Assembly: GCF_003575965.1 (NCBI RefSeq)
Contig: NZ_QWJJ01000010.1
Location: forward strand, 124,001-188,000
Source of the DNA: Pseudooceanicola sediminis
GTDB taxonomy: Bacteria; Pseudomonadota; Alphaproteobacteria; Rhodobacterales; Rhodobacteraceae
DNA length: 64,000 bases
Reading direction: 5' to 3'
A program made the position numbers and the translations under genes. This document shows positions 52,096 to 61,485 of the stretch, piece after piece (the first letter of the stretch is position 1; each line of letters opens with the position of its first letter). The notes under the pieces were generated by a model. That model saw nothing but the letters and a program-made list of their open reading frames with translations, was not told the origin of the DNA and did no database searches.

Positions 52096-52767
52096 TCAGA
52101 AATCCAGGTCGGCATAATGTGCCGGGGGCAGAAACCCCGGCACCTGGTCCATCAGGATATTGCGGAACGCAGGCCGCGATTTCACCTTGGCGTACCAGTC
52201 CTTGACTGCTGCGGAGCGGTTCCAGTCGACGTCACTGATATAGTCGAGAGAACTGAGATGGGCCGCCGCCGCGAAATCGGCCAGCGTCATGCGATCCCCG
52301 GCCAGCCAACGGCGGTGATCCAGCAACCATGTCATGTAGTCGAGGTGGAACTTGATCGCGCTCAGCCCGGCCCGGACGTTCTTGCTGTCGGGGAACCCCT
52401 GACCCGTGACCTTCTTGTTGACCCGCTCGTACAGCAGTTTCGACGTCACCTCGTGCTGGAACTTGTCGTCGAACCAGAACACGAGACGCCGCACCTCGTG
52501 ACGCTCAATCGGGTCGTCGGGCATCAGCGAGGGTTCGGGATAGACCTCTTCCAGATATTCGCAGATTGCTGCGCTTTCAGCCAGAACCTTGCCGTTCAGC
52601 TTCAGCACCGGCACCTTGCCCGCCGGGTTTCGGCGCAGGAAATCGGTGTCCTTTTCCCAGTAGCGCTCCTCGATCAGTTTGCACTCGATCTTCTTTTCGG
52701 CCAGCGACAGCCGCACCTTGCGGCAGAAGGGCGACAGGGGGACATGGTAGAGCTCAGCTGTAATCAT
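52096..52767 (-). CDS. Glutathione S-transferase family protein
   Basis: A 223-residue cytosolic protein with a thioredoxin-fold N-terminal domain (ELYHVPLSPFCRKVRLSLAEK, then KVPVLKLNGKVLAESAAICEYL) and a helical C-terminal domain (HRRWLAGDRMTLADFAAAAH). SPFC gives a Ser/Cys candidate active site. It probably conjugates or reduces small electrophiles with glutathione. ATG 52767 (or 52770) follows GGAAGG. It is cotranscribed in direction with mtgA, which ends 50 bp upstream. Confidence 0.88.
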   Translation of the reverse strand: MITAELYHVPLSPFCRKVRLSLAEKKIECKLIEERYWEKDTDFLRRNPAGKVPVLKLNGKVLAESAAICEYLEEVYPEPSLMPDDPIERHEVRRLVFWFDDKFQHEVTSKLLYERVNKKVTGQGFPDSKNVRAGLSAIKFHLDYMTWLLDHRRWLAGDRMTLADFAAAAHLSSLDYISDVDWNRSAAVKDWYAKVKSRPAFRNILMDQVPGFLPPAHYADLDF

Positions 52768-52816
52768 CATCACCTTCCGTAAACTGTCAGATGAATGCGC
52801 CCCCGGGGCGCAGACT

Positions 52817-53548
52817 TCAATCCTCGAAACAGGCGGCGCGGCCATCCTTGCGGATCGTGGCCGCCCCATCGCGGATTGCCGCCGCCCGTCTCAGCACGAA
52901 ATCGCTGGGACGAGAGGCGGAGCGATCTTTCGGTGCGGGCAGGATCGCCGCCAGACGCGCCGCCTGATCCGCGTTCAGATCCTTCGGCGCGACACCGAAG
53001 TAGTGCCATGCCGCGGCCTCGATGCCAAAGACCCCTTCGTCGAACTCGGCCACGTTCAGGTAGACCTCAAGGATGCGCCGCTTGCTCCACAGCAGTTCGA
53101 CCACCGGGGTGATCACCGTTTCCAGCGCCTTGCGTACGTAATTGCGGCCATGCCAGAGGTAGACGTTCTTGACCACCTGCTGACTGACGGTGGAGCCGCC
53201 ACGCCGCGCGCCGCCGTCGATGGCGTGCCGGATGGCGTTCATGTCGAACCCCCAATGCAGGCAGAAATTGCTGTCCTCTGCCGCCACGACCGAGCGCGCC
53301 ATCACCGGCGCCATTTCGCCCATGGGGACCCAGGTCCGATCGATCCTGCCCAGGCGCGCGCGTTCGCCGGCCATGTAACTGCCGCCCCAGGGGCGCACCA
53401 CCGAATGCATCGCGATGATCAGTACTGCCAGCACGACAAGGCCCAGCCCCGCCCGGACGCCCCAGCGTGTCAAACGCTTGCGCAACGGGGGGCTGGACGC
53501 TTTCGCGCGCGGTTTTCGCTTGGGTTTTGCCTGTTTTGCCACGCGCAC
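52817..53548 (-). CDS. mtgA: Monofunctional peptidoglycan glycosyltransferase
   Basis: A 243-residue GT51 enzyme anchored by one N-terminal transmembrane segment (about 33-50) after a very basic tail. The catalytic Glu lies in SVVAAEDSNFCLHWGFD, followed by RRGGSTVSQQVVKNVYLW, RKALETVITPVVELLWSKRR and LEVYLNVAEF. It polymerises lipid II glycan strands in the periplasm. The apparent start is GTG 53548 without a clear ribosome site. Confidence 0.93.
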   Translation of the reverse strand: MRVAKQAKPKRKPRAKASSPPLRKRLTRWGVRAGLGLVVLAVLIIAMHSVVRPWGGSYMAGERARLGRIDRTWVPMGEMAPVMARSVVAAEDSNFCLHWGFDMNAIRHAIDGGARRGGSTVSQQVVKNVYLWHGRNYVRKALETVITPVVELLWSKRRILEVYLNVAEFDEGVFGIEAAAWHYFGVAPKDLNADQAARLAAILPAPKDRSASRPSDFVLRRAAAIRDGAATIRKDGRAACFED

Positions 53549-53631
53549 AGCTATAGGCCAGACGGGGCCGGGGGCAAAGCAGGAAAGCCGGGCCCCGGCG
53601 CCAAGTTGCCCCCGGTGCCGGCGCCGGCCAC

Positions 53632-53668
53632 GAAACAGGGCGGCCCGCTCAGGCCGCCCTGTTTCATC
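53632..53668 (-). terminator. Terminator of gltB
   Basis: A perfect 14-bp stem (53632-53645 with 53652-53665) and a 6-base loop lie 16 bp after the gltB stop. The stem ends in GTTTC on both strands. Confidence 0.8.
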
Positions 53669-53683
53669 GTGATCAAACGCGGA

Positions 53684-56600
53684 TCACTCGGCCGGCATTG
53701 CCTGCTCTTCCTCGACCAGCGGGTGCGGGATGATCTTCAGCATCTCTTTCGGGCAGACCTGGACGAAATTGCCCAGTTCCATGTCCCAGTGCTGCAGGAT
53801 CTCCTGCGCCTTGCGGCTGCCGGTCTCTTCCAGGTGACGCTCGATCAGCCCTTCCAGCTGGCCGATCCAGTGCTTCACCGTCACCGGGCAGCTGACCAGG
53901 GTTTCCATGTTCATCATGTCCGCCGCACGCCCCTCGGGGTCGTAGAGGTAGGCCATGCCGCCGGTCATCCCCGCACCGAAGTTCGGCCCGATGGAGCCGA
54001 GGATCACCGCGACTCCGCCGGTCATGTATTCGCACCCGTTGCTGCCACAGCCCTCGATCACGACCTTGGCGCCGGAGTTGCGCACGCCAAAGCGTTCGCC
54101 CGCGCGACCTGAGGCGAACAGGTATCCATCCGTCGCACCATACAGCACCGTATTGCCGATGATGGTGTTCTGGCTGGCCATCAGCGGGCTGGCCATCGCC
54201 GGGCGCACCACGATGGTCCCCCCCGACAGGCCCTTGCCAACGTAATCGTTCGCCTCGCCCGACACCTCGATCTTGAGGCCCGGTGCCGCGAATGCGCCCA
54301 GCGACTGACCGGCGCTGCCGGTCAGCTTGACCGTCAGGTGATCGGGTTGCAGCGCGTTGCGCATCCCGAACTTCTGCACGATATGGCTCGATGTGCGCGT
54401 GCCGACCGAGCGGTGCGTGTTCTGCACCGCATAGGACAGCTGCATCTTTTCGCCGTCCTTGAGGAACCGCGCGGCGTCGCGCACGATTTCCACATCCAGC
54501 GTATCGGGCACCGGGTTGCGCGGCTTCAGGCGGTTGTAGACGATGTCCTTCGCGCCATCGACCGTGATCAGCAGCGGGTTGAGATCCAGATCATCCAGAT
54601 GCTCGGCGCCACGGCTGACCTGGTGCAGCAGATCGGCGCGCCCGATCACTTCGTCCAGGGAACGCGCACCGATGGAGGCGAGGATTTCCCGCACTTCCTG
54701 CGCATAGAAGGTGATCAGGTTCACCACCTTGTCCGCCGTCCCGGTAAAGCGCGCCCGCAGGCTTTCGTCCTGCGTACACACGCCCACGGGGCAGGTGTTG
54801 GACTGGCACTGACGCACCATGATGCAGCCCATGGCGATCAGCGCGGCGGTACCGATGCCGTATTCCTCGGCGCCCATCATCGCGGCCATGACAATGTCAC
54901 GCCCCGTGCGCAGCCCACCATCGGTGCGCAGCGTCACGCGGTCGCGCAGCTTGTTCATCGCCAGAACCTGATGCGCCTCGGTCAGGCCCATTTCCCACGG
55001 CAGACCAGCGAACTTGATGCTGGTCGCAGGCGACGCGCCCGTGCCGCCATTGTGGCCCGAGATCAGGATGATGTCGGCCTTGGCCTTGGCCACACCCGCC
55101 GCAATCGTGCCGACACCGGAGGAGCTGACCAGCTTGACCGTCACCTTCACCGTCGGGTTGATCTGTTTCAGGTCATAGATCAGCTGGGCAAGATCTTCGA
55201 TGGAATAGATGTCGTGGTGCGGCGGCGGCGAAATCAGGGTCACGCCCTTGGTTGAGTGGCGCAGACGCGCGATCAGCTCGGTCACCTTCATCCCCGGCAG
55301 CTGACCACCCTCACCGGGCTTGGCCCCCTGCGCGACCTTGATCTCCAGCTCTTCGCACTGGTTGAGGTATTCGGCCGTGACGCCGAAACGCCCGCTTGCC
55401 ACCTGCTTGATCTTGGCGCTCGGGTTGTCGCCGTTCGCCTCGGGCACAAAGTGTGCGGGATCCTCGCCGCCCTCGCCGCTGTCGGATTTCGCGCCGATGC
55501 GGTTCATCGCGACGTTCAGCGTCTTGTGCGCCTCCGGCCCCAGCGCGCCGAGGCTCATGCCCGGCGTCACGAACCGCTTGCGGATCGAGGTGATGCTCTC
55601 GACTTCCTCGATGGGAATCGCATTGCCGATGGGCTTGATCGCCAGCAGGTCGCGCAGATGGATCGGCGGGTTCGCCTGCATCCGGGCGCTGAACTGCTTC
55701 CAGATCTCGTAGGAGCCACGGTTGCACGCCGCCTGCAACATGTGCATCGTCTGCGCTTCCCAGGCGTGGGTCTCGCCCGACTTGCGGGATTTGTAGAACC
55801 CGCCGATGGGCAGCACGTCCTGGCCTTTCAGCCAGCCAAGCCTATGCACTTCCTCGACCTTCTTCTGCACACCGCTGACGCCGATACCGCTGATACGGCT
55901 CAACATGCCGGGGAAATATTCCGCAACCATGGCGCGGCTCAGCCCCACGGCCTCGAAGTTCAGGCCACCGCGATAGGACGACACGACCGAAATGCCCATC
56001 TTGGCCATGATCTTCAGCAGGCCCTGGTCGATGGCTTCGCGATAGTTGCGCATGTTCTCGGTCAGCGTGCCGTCCAGCAGGCCGCGCTTGATGCGATCGG
56101 CCAGCGAATCCTCGGCCAGGTAGGCGTTGACGATGGTCGCGCCACAGCCGATCAGCACGGCAAAGTAATGCGGGTCAATACATTCCGCCGTCCGCACACC
56201 CAGGCTGCAAAACGTCCGCAGACCCTTGCGCGTCAGCCAGCTGTGCACAGCGCTGGTCGCCAGGATCATCGGCATCGCCACGCGGTCGGCGCTCTGCATG
56301 TGGTCGGTCAGCACGATATGCCCCCCGCCCGAACGCACGGCCTCCTCGGCCTCGGCACGAATGCGCGCCAGCCCGGCTTGCAGGGCATCGTGATCGCCCC
56401 CCACCGGGAAGGTACAGTCGATCTCGACCATCTCGGCGTTGAAATGGGTCTTCAGCTCCTCGAACTGGGCGTTCGCGACAAAGGGGCTGTCCAGCACCAG
56501 GATTTCCGTCTGCGCGCTGCTCTCGTCCAGCACGTTCTTGAGGTTGCCGAACCGCGTCTTCAGGCTCATCACGCGGAATTCGCGCAAGCTGTCGATCGGC

Positions 56601-58219
56601 GGGTTGGTCACCTGGGAAAAGTTCTGGCGGAAGAAGTGGCTCAGCGGGCGGTACTTGTTGCTCAGCACCGCCGAAGGCGTGTCATCGCCCATCGAAACCA
56701 CGTTCTCTTTCGAATCCTCGGCCATCGGCGCCAGGACGTTCTCCAGCTCCTCGATGGTATAGCCCGCCGCGATCTGGCGCTTGCGCAGCTCTGCGCCCTC
56801 GAACATCGGCTTTTCCTCGACGTCCAGCGCCTCGTCCAGCTCGTTGATCTTGCCGACCCACTCGCCAAAGGGCTGGCCCGCGGCCAGGCGGTCCTTGATC
56901 TCGGTGTCGTGGTACAGCTTGCCTTCCTTGGTATCCACGGCCAGCAACTGACCCGGCCCCAGCGCGCCTTTTTCGCGCACCGTCGCCTCGTCCGTCGGCA
57001 CCATCCCGGCCTCCGACCCCGCGATCAGCAGGCCATCGCCCGTCACGACATAGCGCATCGGGCGCAGACCGTTGCGGTCCGTGCCGACGCAGGCCCAGCG
57101 GCCATCGGTCATCGCCAGCGCGGCGGGGCCATCCCATGGCTCCATCACGCCGTTGCAATAGGAATACATGTCGCGCCACGCCTGCGGCAGCTCGATCGCC
57201 TGTTTGGACCAGCTTTCGGGCACCAGCATCGTCTTGGCCATCGGCGCGGACCGACCGGCGCGCACCAGTACCTCGAACACCGCATCCAGCGCCGCCGAAT
57301 CCGACGACCCCTGCGGGATGATCGGCTTGATATCCTCGGCCAGGTCGCCAAACGTGCCGCTCGCCATGCGGATCTCGTGGCTCTTCATCCAGTTGACGTT
57401 GCCCTTCAGCGTGTTGATCTCGCCGTTGTGGGCCAACATGCGGAACGGCTGCGCCAGCCACCACTGCGGGAACGTGTTGGTGGAATAGCGCTGGTGATAC
57501 AGCGCAAAGGTGCTCTCGAACCGCGTATCCATCAGGTCGGGGTAGAAAACGGCAACCTGCTCGGCCAGCATCATGCCCTTGTAGATGATCGACCGGCACG
57601 ACAGCGACGCGATGTACAACCCGCCGACACCCTTGGCCTGCGCGGCCTTTTCGATCCGGCGACGAATGACATACAGCTCGCGCTCGAACGTTTCCTCGTC
57701 GACACCCTTGCAGTTCGAAATCAGGATCTGCTCGATCTCGGGGCGGGTCGAGTTGGCCTTTTCACCAAGGCATTCGATGTCCACCGGCACATGCCGCCAG
57801 CCATAGATGTAATAGCCCATCCGCAGCACTTCGGATTCGACGATGGTCCGGCAGGTTTCCTGGGCGTTGAAATCCGTGCGCGGCAGAAACACCTGGCCGA
57901 CGGCCATCAGTTCGTCCGTGCGCGGCTCGTGTCCCGTGCGGCGGATCTGGTCGTAAAAGAACGGCACCGGAATCTGCACGTGAATGCCCGCGCCATCGCC
58001 CGTCTTGCCATCCGCATCGACCGCGCCGCGGTGCCAGATCGCCTTCAGCGCCATGATCCCCGATTCGACCACCTTGCGGCTGGGTTTGCCGTCGATCGAC
58101 ACCACGAGGCCCACACCGCATGAGGCATGTTCGTGCTCTTCGCGGAAGAGAGAGTTCTCTTCCATGAACTTGCGTTTCGCGGCTTCGGCTGCGGCCCAAT
58201 TGTCATCATAGGTCGTCAT
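53684..58219 (-). CDS. gltB: Glutamate synthase (NADPH) large subunit
   Basis: A 1511-residue enzyme that makes glutamate from glutamine and 2-oxoglutarate. A short propeptide precedes Cys34 in ASCGVGLV, the class II amidotransferase nucleophile. The amidotransferase domain is about 34-430, followed by the central domain and the FMN/synthase domain with GAKPGEGGQLPG and SGHNGGTGASP. The Fe-S cysteines are in CIMVRQCQSNTCPVGVC. The C-terminal GXGXG beta-helix domain contains GGTIVVRP and GNTVLYGATDG. It partners with GltD, encoded 650 bp upstream on the same strand. Confidence 0.98.
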   Translation of the reverse strand: MTTYDDNWAAAEAAKRKFMEENSLFREEHEHASCGVGLVVSIDGKPSRKVVESGIMALKAIWHRGAVDADGKTGDGAGIHVQIPVPFFYDQIRRTGHEPRTDELMAVGQVFLPRTDFNAQETCRTIVESEVLRMGYYIYGWRHVPVDIECLGEKANSTRPEIEQILISNCKGVDEETFERELYVIRRRIEKAAQAKGVGGLYIASLSCRSIIYKGMMLAEQVAVFYPDLMDTRFESTFALYHQRYSTNTFPQWWLAQPFRMLAHNGEINTLKGNVNWMKSHEIRMASGTFGDLAEDIKPIIPQGSSDSAALDAVFEVLVRAGRSAPMAKTMLVPESWSKQAIELPQAWRDMYSYCNGVMEPWDGPAALAMTDGRWACVGTDRNGLRPMRYVVTGDGLLIAGSEAGMVPTDEATVREKGALGPGQLLAVDTKEGKLYHDTEIKDRLAAGQPFGEWVGKINELDEALDVEEKPMFEGAELRKRQIAAGYTIEELENVLAPMAEDSKENVVSMGDDTPSAVLSNKYRPLSHFFRQNFSQVTNPPIDSLREFRVMSLKTRFGNLKNVLDESSAQTEILVLDSPFVANAQFEELKTHFNAEMVEIDCTFPVGGDHDALQAGLARIRAEAEEAVRSGGGHIVLTDHMQSADRVAMPMILATSAVHSWLTRKGLRTFCSLGVRTAECIDPHYFAVLIGCGATIVNAYLAEDSLADRIKRGLLDGTLTENMRNYREAIDQGLLKIMAKMGISVVSSYRGGLNFEAVGLSRAMVAEYFPGMLSRISGIGVSGVQKKVEEVHRLGWLKGQDVLPIGGFYKSRKSGETHAWEAQTMHMLQAACNRGSYEIWKQFSARMQANPPIHLRDLLAIKPIGNAIPIEEVESITSIRKRFVTPGMSLGALGPEAHKTLNVAMNRIGAKSDSGEGGEDPAHFVPEANGDNPSAKIKQVASGRFGVTAEYLNQCEELEIKVAQGAKPGEGGQLPGMKVTELIARLRHSTKGVTLISPPPHHDIYSIEDLAQLIYDLKQINPTVKVTVKLVSSSGVGTIAAGVAKAKADIILISGHNGGTGASPATSIKFAGLPWEMGLTEAHQVLAMNKLRDRVTLRTDGGLRTGRDIVMAAMMGAEEYGIGTAALIAMGCIMVRQCQSNTCPVGVCTQDESLRARFTGTADKVVNLITFYAQEVREILASIGARSLDEVIGRADLLHQVSRGAEHLDDLDLNPLLITVDGAKDIVYNRLKPRNPVPDTLDVEIVRDAARFLKDGEKMQLSYAVQNTHRSVGTRTSSHIVQKFGMRNALQPDHLTVKLTGSAGQSLGAFAAPGLKIEVSGEANDYVGKGLSGGTIVVRPAMASPLMASQNTIIGNTVLYGATDGYLFASGRAGERFGVRNSGAKVVIEGCGSNGCEYMTGGVAVILGSIGPNFGAGMTGGMAYLYDPEGRAADMMNMETLVSCPVTVKHWIGQLEGLIERHLEETGSRKAQEILQHWDMELGNFVQVCPKEMLKIIPHPLVEEEQAMPAE

Positions 58220-58243
58220 GGCTGTCTCCTTGCATCAGGCGCG

Positions 58244-58702
58244 TCAATCCGGCGTCTCGTCCGAAGCGACGAAAGGAAATTTCTCTTCATATTCCGCTGC
58301 GGTCACCCGCTTGTGGTCGCCCTGAATCGTCAGGGCTGTCAGGCGTTGATCAATGTAGTTTTCGCTGATCGCCGCAAAATCGCGCGCCGCCTCGAAAAGA
58401 CCGGCGCAAAACTCGTATTCTTCCGACCCGTCATCGCGCAGCCAGATGCCGCTGCCGCAGGTCGGGCAAAAGGCCCGCTGGGCAAACGCCGAGGATCGGT
58501 AGACCTTCACCTCTCCCGTGATCTTCACCGCCGTCGCGGGCGCCGTGAACATCGCATAGATGCCCCCTGACCAGCGGCGGCACATGGTGCAATGGCACAG
58601 GCCGATTTCGGGGCGATGATCCGTCAGGTGCACGTGAACCGAGCCGCACAAGCACTGCCCGTCGATCCTGGTGTCATGTGACTGTGTCATCTCTTTGCCC
58701 AT
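58244..58702 (-). CDS. GFA family zinc protein
   Basis: A 152-residue protein with the GFA zinc-binding cysteine pattern: GQCLCGSV, then CHCTMCRRWSGG, then FCPTCGSGIW. The family includes glutathione-dependent formaldehyde-activating enzyme and many proteins with no known reaction. Its position between gltD and gltB, on the same strand and 24 bp before gltB, suggests cotranscription with glutamate synthase. The start may be 58702 or ATG 58690; neither has a strong ribosome site. Confidence 0.85.
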   Translation of the reverse strand: MGKEMTQSHDTRIDGQCLCGSVHVHLTDHRPEIGLCHCTMCRRWSGGIYAMFTAPATAVKITGEVKVYRSSAFAQRAFCPTCGSGIWLRDDGSEEYEFCAGLFEAARDFAAISENYIDQRLTALTIQGDHKRVTAAEYEEKFPFVASDETPD

Positions 58703-58755
58703 TCAGGTCAGCTTTGCTTACTTTCAACCTTTTGCCGCTGCGGCCCCGGCGGTGT

Positions 58756-58799
58756 CATTCACCGCCGATGAACCGCCCGGATACCGCCCAGATACCGAC
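58756..58799 (+). repeat. 44-bp array of four 11-bp ACCG units (copy 3)
   Basis: Four 11-bp units end in ACCGCC, ACCGCC, ACCGCC and ACCGAC. The last two carry GATACCG, and the array is followed by GTTGAAAAACTG. It lies in the 166-bp gap between the gltD stop and the GFA start, 54 bp upstream of the latter. Confidence 0.8.
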
Positions 58800-58868
58800 G
58801 TTGAAAAACTGCCTTTTCAGCGCGTTAGCAATTTCGTCGGTCCGTCGTGTCGGTGTGCCATCGCCGCC

Positions 58869-60338
58869 CTATTCGGCGGCGATGGCATCCGCTGTTTCCA
58901 GGTCTTCCAGGATCGCCGCCGCGCAATCGCGCCCGTCGCGGATCGCCCAGACAACCAGGCTCGCGCCGCGCACGATGTCGCCCACGGCATAGACGCGATC
59001 CAGGCTGGTGCGGCCCGATCCGAATTCGGCCCGCACGGTGCCCCAGCGGGTCACGTCCAACCCGTCGGTGTTCCACAGCTTGGGCAGGTCCTCGGGTTCA
59101 AAGCCAAGCGCCTTGATCACCAGGTCCGCGTGCTCGGTATAGTCGCTGCCGTCGATCACTTCGGGGCTCTGACGGCCACTGGTATCGGGCGCACCAAGGC
59201 GCATCCGCTGCACCATCGCGCCCTTGACGATCCCCGCCGCAGCGCCCGCGCCCTCGGGTTCAATGACCCCGGTGGTAAAGCCGACAGGCGCGGAAAGCCA
59301 AACGAACTCAACACCTTCTTCTTCGGCATTGGCCACTTCGCGCTGCGACCCCGGCATGTTGGCACGGTCACGGCGGTACAGGCATTTGACGCTCTCGGCA
59401 CCCTGACGGATGGCGGTGCGCACACAGTCCATCGCGGTATCGCCGCCGCCGATCACGACGACCTTCTTGCCCGCCGCGTTCAGCTCACCGCTGGTGAATT
59501 CCTCGACATCGTCGCCAAAGCTGACCTTGTTCGATGCGGTCAGGTAATCGATCGCGCGCACGATGCCCTCGGCCCCGGCATTTTCGCCCGACAGTTCGCG
59601 CGTCTTGTAGACGCCGGTGGCGATCAACACGGCGTCATGCTTGCCGCGAATGGCGTCAAAGCTCAGGTCTTCGCCGACATTGCAGTTCAGGACAAACTCG
59701 ACTCCGCCCTGCTCCAGCTGCTCGATCCGGCGCATGACGATGTCCTTCTCCAGCTTGAAGCTGGGGATGCCATAGGTCATCAGCCCGCCGGCGCGGTCGT
59801 AGCGGTCATAGACCGTGACCTGAACACCGGCCTGGCGCAGCATGTCCGCAGCGGCCAGCCCGCCGGGGCCTGCGCCAATGATTCCAACGCTTTCCTCGCG
59901 CTCGACATCCGGCATGACCGGCTTGACCCAGCCCTTTTCCCAGGCGGTATCGGTGATGTATTTCTCGACCGCCCCGATGGTCACGGTACCGTGGCCGGAC
60001 TGTTCGATGACGCAATTGCCCTCACAAAGGCGATCCTGCGGACAAATGCGGCCGCAGATCTCGGGGAAGGTATTCGTCGCCTGGCTGATGGCATAGGCTT
60101 CTTCCAGACGGTTCGTGGCCGTCAGGCGCAACCAGTCGGGGATATTGTTGTGCAACGGGCAGTGACTTTGGCAATACGGAACACCGCACTGGCTGCACCG
60201 GCTGGCTTGCTCTTCGGCTTTCGCGGCGGCAAACTCGGAATAGATCTCATCGAAATCGTGTGCGCGAACACTCGCGTCACGTTTCTCGGGCATATCCCGG
60301 TCAACGGTCACGAATTTCAGCATCGGTTGCTTCGCCAC
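58869..60338 (-). CDS. gltD: Glutamate synthase small subunit
   Basis: A 489-residue flavoprotein that passes electrons from NADPH to GltB. The N-terminal Fe-S motifs are CSQCGVPYCQSHCPLHNNIP and CGRICPQDRLCEGNC. The FAD site is VGIIGAGPGGLAAADML near residue 150 and the NADPH site is VVVIGGGDTAMDCVRTA near residue 290. The GTG at 60338 has AGGAG seven bases upstream. It is transcribed ahead of the GFA gene and gltB and is divergent from uppP. Confidence 0.97.
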   Translation of the reverse strand: MAKQPMLKFVTVDRDMPEKRDASVRAHDFDEIYSEFAAAKAEEQASRCSQCGVPYCQSHCPLHNNIPDWLRLTATNRLEEAYAISQATNTFPEICGRICPQDRLCEGNCVIEQSGHGTVTIGAVEKYITDTAWEKGWVKPVMPDVEREESVGIIGAGPGGLAAADMLRQAGVQVTVYDRYDRAGGLMTYGIPSFKLEKDIVMRRIEQLEQGGVEFVLNCNVGEDLSFDAIRGKHDAVLIATGVYKTRELSGENAGAEGIVRAIDYLTASNKVSFGDDVEEFTSGELNAAGKKVVVIGGGDTAMDCVRTAIRQGAESVKCLYRRDRANMPGSQREVANAEEEGVEFVWLSAPVGFTTGVIEPEGAGAAAGIVKGAMVQRMRLGAPDTSGRQSPEVIDGSDYTEHADLVIKALGFEPEDLPKLWNTDGLDVTRWGTVRAEFGSGRTSLDRVYAVGDIVRGASLVVWAIRDGRDCAAAILEDLETADAIAAE

Positions 60339-60556
60339 GGCCTAGCTCCTTTACGCGTCTGTCCCGAAGAGTTTTAAGCGAAGGTGAAAAGGAATAAAAG
60401 TCATAAACACTGACCCATTATACTACTTTTTCGCAAGCACCCCACACGACAGGCTATCGCAAATCGTTTTTTAGGTATTAAACCGGACCTATGTGTCAAA
60501 ATAACGTTCTATGACAAGGCGTTATAAAAACTGAATATTAGGAGACACCCCACTCA
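60339..60556. promoter_or_regulatory. AT-rich divergent promoter region between gltD and uppP
   Basis: A 218-bp gap that is AT-rich against the local background, especially 60400-60540, with no gene. Both flanking genes start here. I see several TATA-like hexamers but cannot choose one promoter with confidence. Confidence 0.5.
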
Positions 60557-61387
60557 ATGCCCTTGCTCCAACTCCTGCTTCTGGCGATCATCCAGGGCAT
60601 TACTGAATTTTTGCCGATCTCGTCGTCCGGCCACCTGATTCTCTTGCCCGGTCTGACGGGCCTTCAGGACCAGGGGCAGATGATCGACATCGCGGTACAT
60701 ATCGGCACGCTCGGGGCTGTCATCGTGTATTTCTGGAGCGATGTGAAAGACGCCCTGCTGGGCCTGCCACGATTGGTGCGTGGCAAGGCCGACACTCCGG
60801 GCGCGCGGCTGGCCTTGCTGCTGATCGTCGCCACCATTCCGGTGATCCTGTTCGGGCTGTTCCTGGCCCTGACCGGGATCGACGACATGTTGCGTTCGGT
60901 GGCCGTGATTGGCTGGACGATGCTCATTTTCGGGATCGTGCTCTACATCGCGGACCGGCGGGGCGACACCGGCCGCGCCACGCAGGACTGGAGCATGAAG
61001 CACGCCTGGATCCTCGGCCTCTGGCAGGCTGTCGCGCTGATCCCCGGCACCTCACGCTCGGGCATCACCATCACCGGCGCGCTGTTCGCGGGCTATGAAC
61101 GCCAATCCGCCGCCAAGATTTCCATGCTGATGTCGATCCCGACGATCATTGCCTCGGCTGTCTTTCTGGCGGGCGAAGTCATTGCCACCGCAGATGCCGC
61201 CGCCGCCCGCGACGGTGCAATTGCCGCGATCTTTGCCTTTCTGTCGGCACTTGTCGCGCTGACGCTGATGATGCGCCTGCTGAAATCGGTCAGCTTCACG
61301 CCATACGTGATCTATCGCATCATTCTGGGGCTGTTCCTGCTGTGGTACGCCTATATCCACGGCGCTGCAGTGCCAGCAGCTGCCTGA
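60557..61387 (+). CDS. uppP: Undecaprenyl-diphosphatase
   Basis: A 276-residue membrane enzyme with about eight transmembrane segments that recycles undecaprenyl diphosphate for cell-wall synthesis. The two active-site motifs are GITEFLPISSSGHLIL near residue 14 and IPGTSRSGITITGALF near residue 160, with the conserved Glu, Ser and Arg. It gives bacitracin resistance when overproduced. It is followed by a clear terminator. Confidence 0.96.
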   Translation: MPLLQLLLLAIIQGITEFLPISSSGHLILLPGLTGLQDQGQMIDIAVHIGTLGAVIVYFWSDVKDALLGLPRLVRGKADTPGARLALLLIVATIPVILFGLFLALTGIDDMLRSVAVIGWTMLIFGIVLYIADRRGDTGRATQDWSMKHAWILGLWQAVALIPGTSRSGITITGALFAGYERQSAAKISMLMSIPTIIASAVFLAGEVIATADAAAARDGAIAAIFAFLSALVALTLMMRLLKSVSFTPYVIYRIILGLFLLWYAYIHGAAVPAAA

Positions 61388-61410
61388 CCCAACGCGTTGG
61401 GGAAAAAGGA

Positions 61411-61440
61411 AAACCCGGCGCAGGACAGCGCCGGGTTTTC
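61411..61440 (+). terminator. Terminator of uppP
   Basis: An 11-bp perfect stem (AAACCCGGCGC with GCGCCGGGTTT), 6-base loop and T run, 24 bp after the uppP stop. It can also act on the convergent SDR gene. Confidence 0.85.
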
Positions 61441-61485
61441 GTATCTTGGACAGAGGCGGAAACCCTGCCCCCCAAGTGGCAGACG

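Noticed and set aside
55256-58123. A 955-codon open frame on the plus strand across gltB
   Set aside because: It lies entirely opposite the clear gltB gene. Its product is Arg/His/Gln-rich with no motif, which is typical of antisense frames in GC-rich coding DNA.
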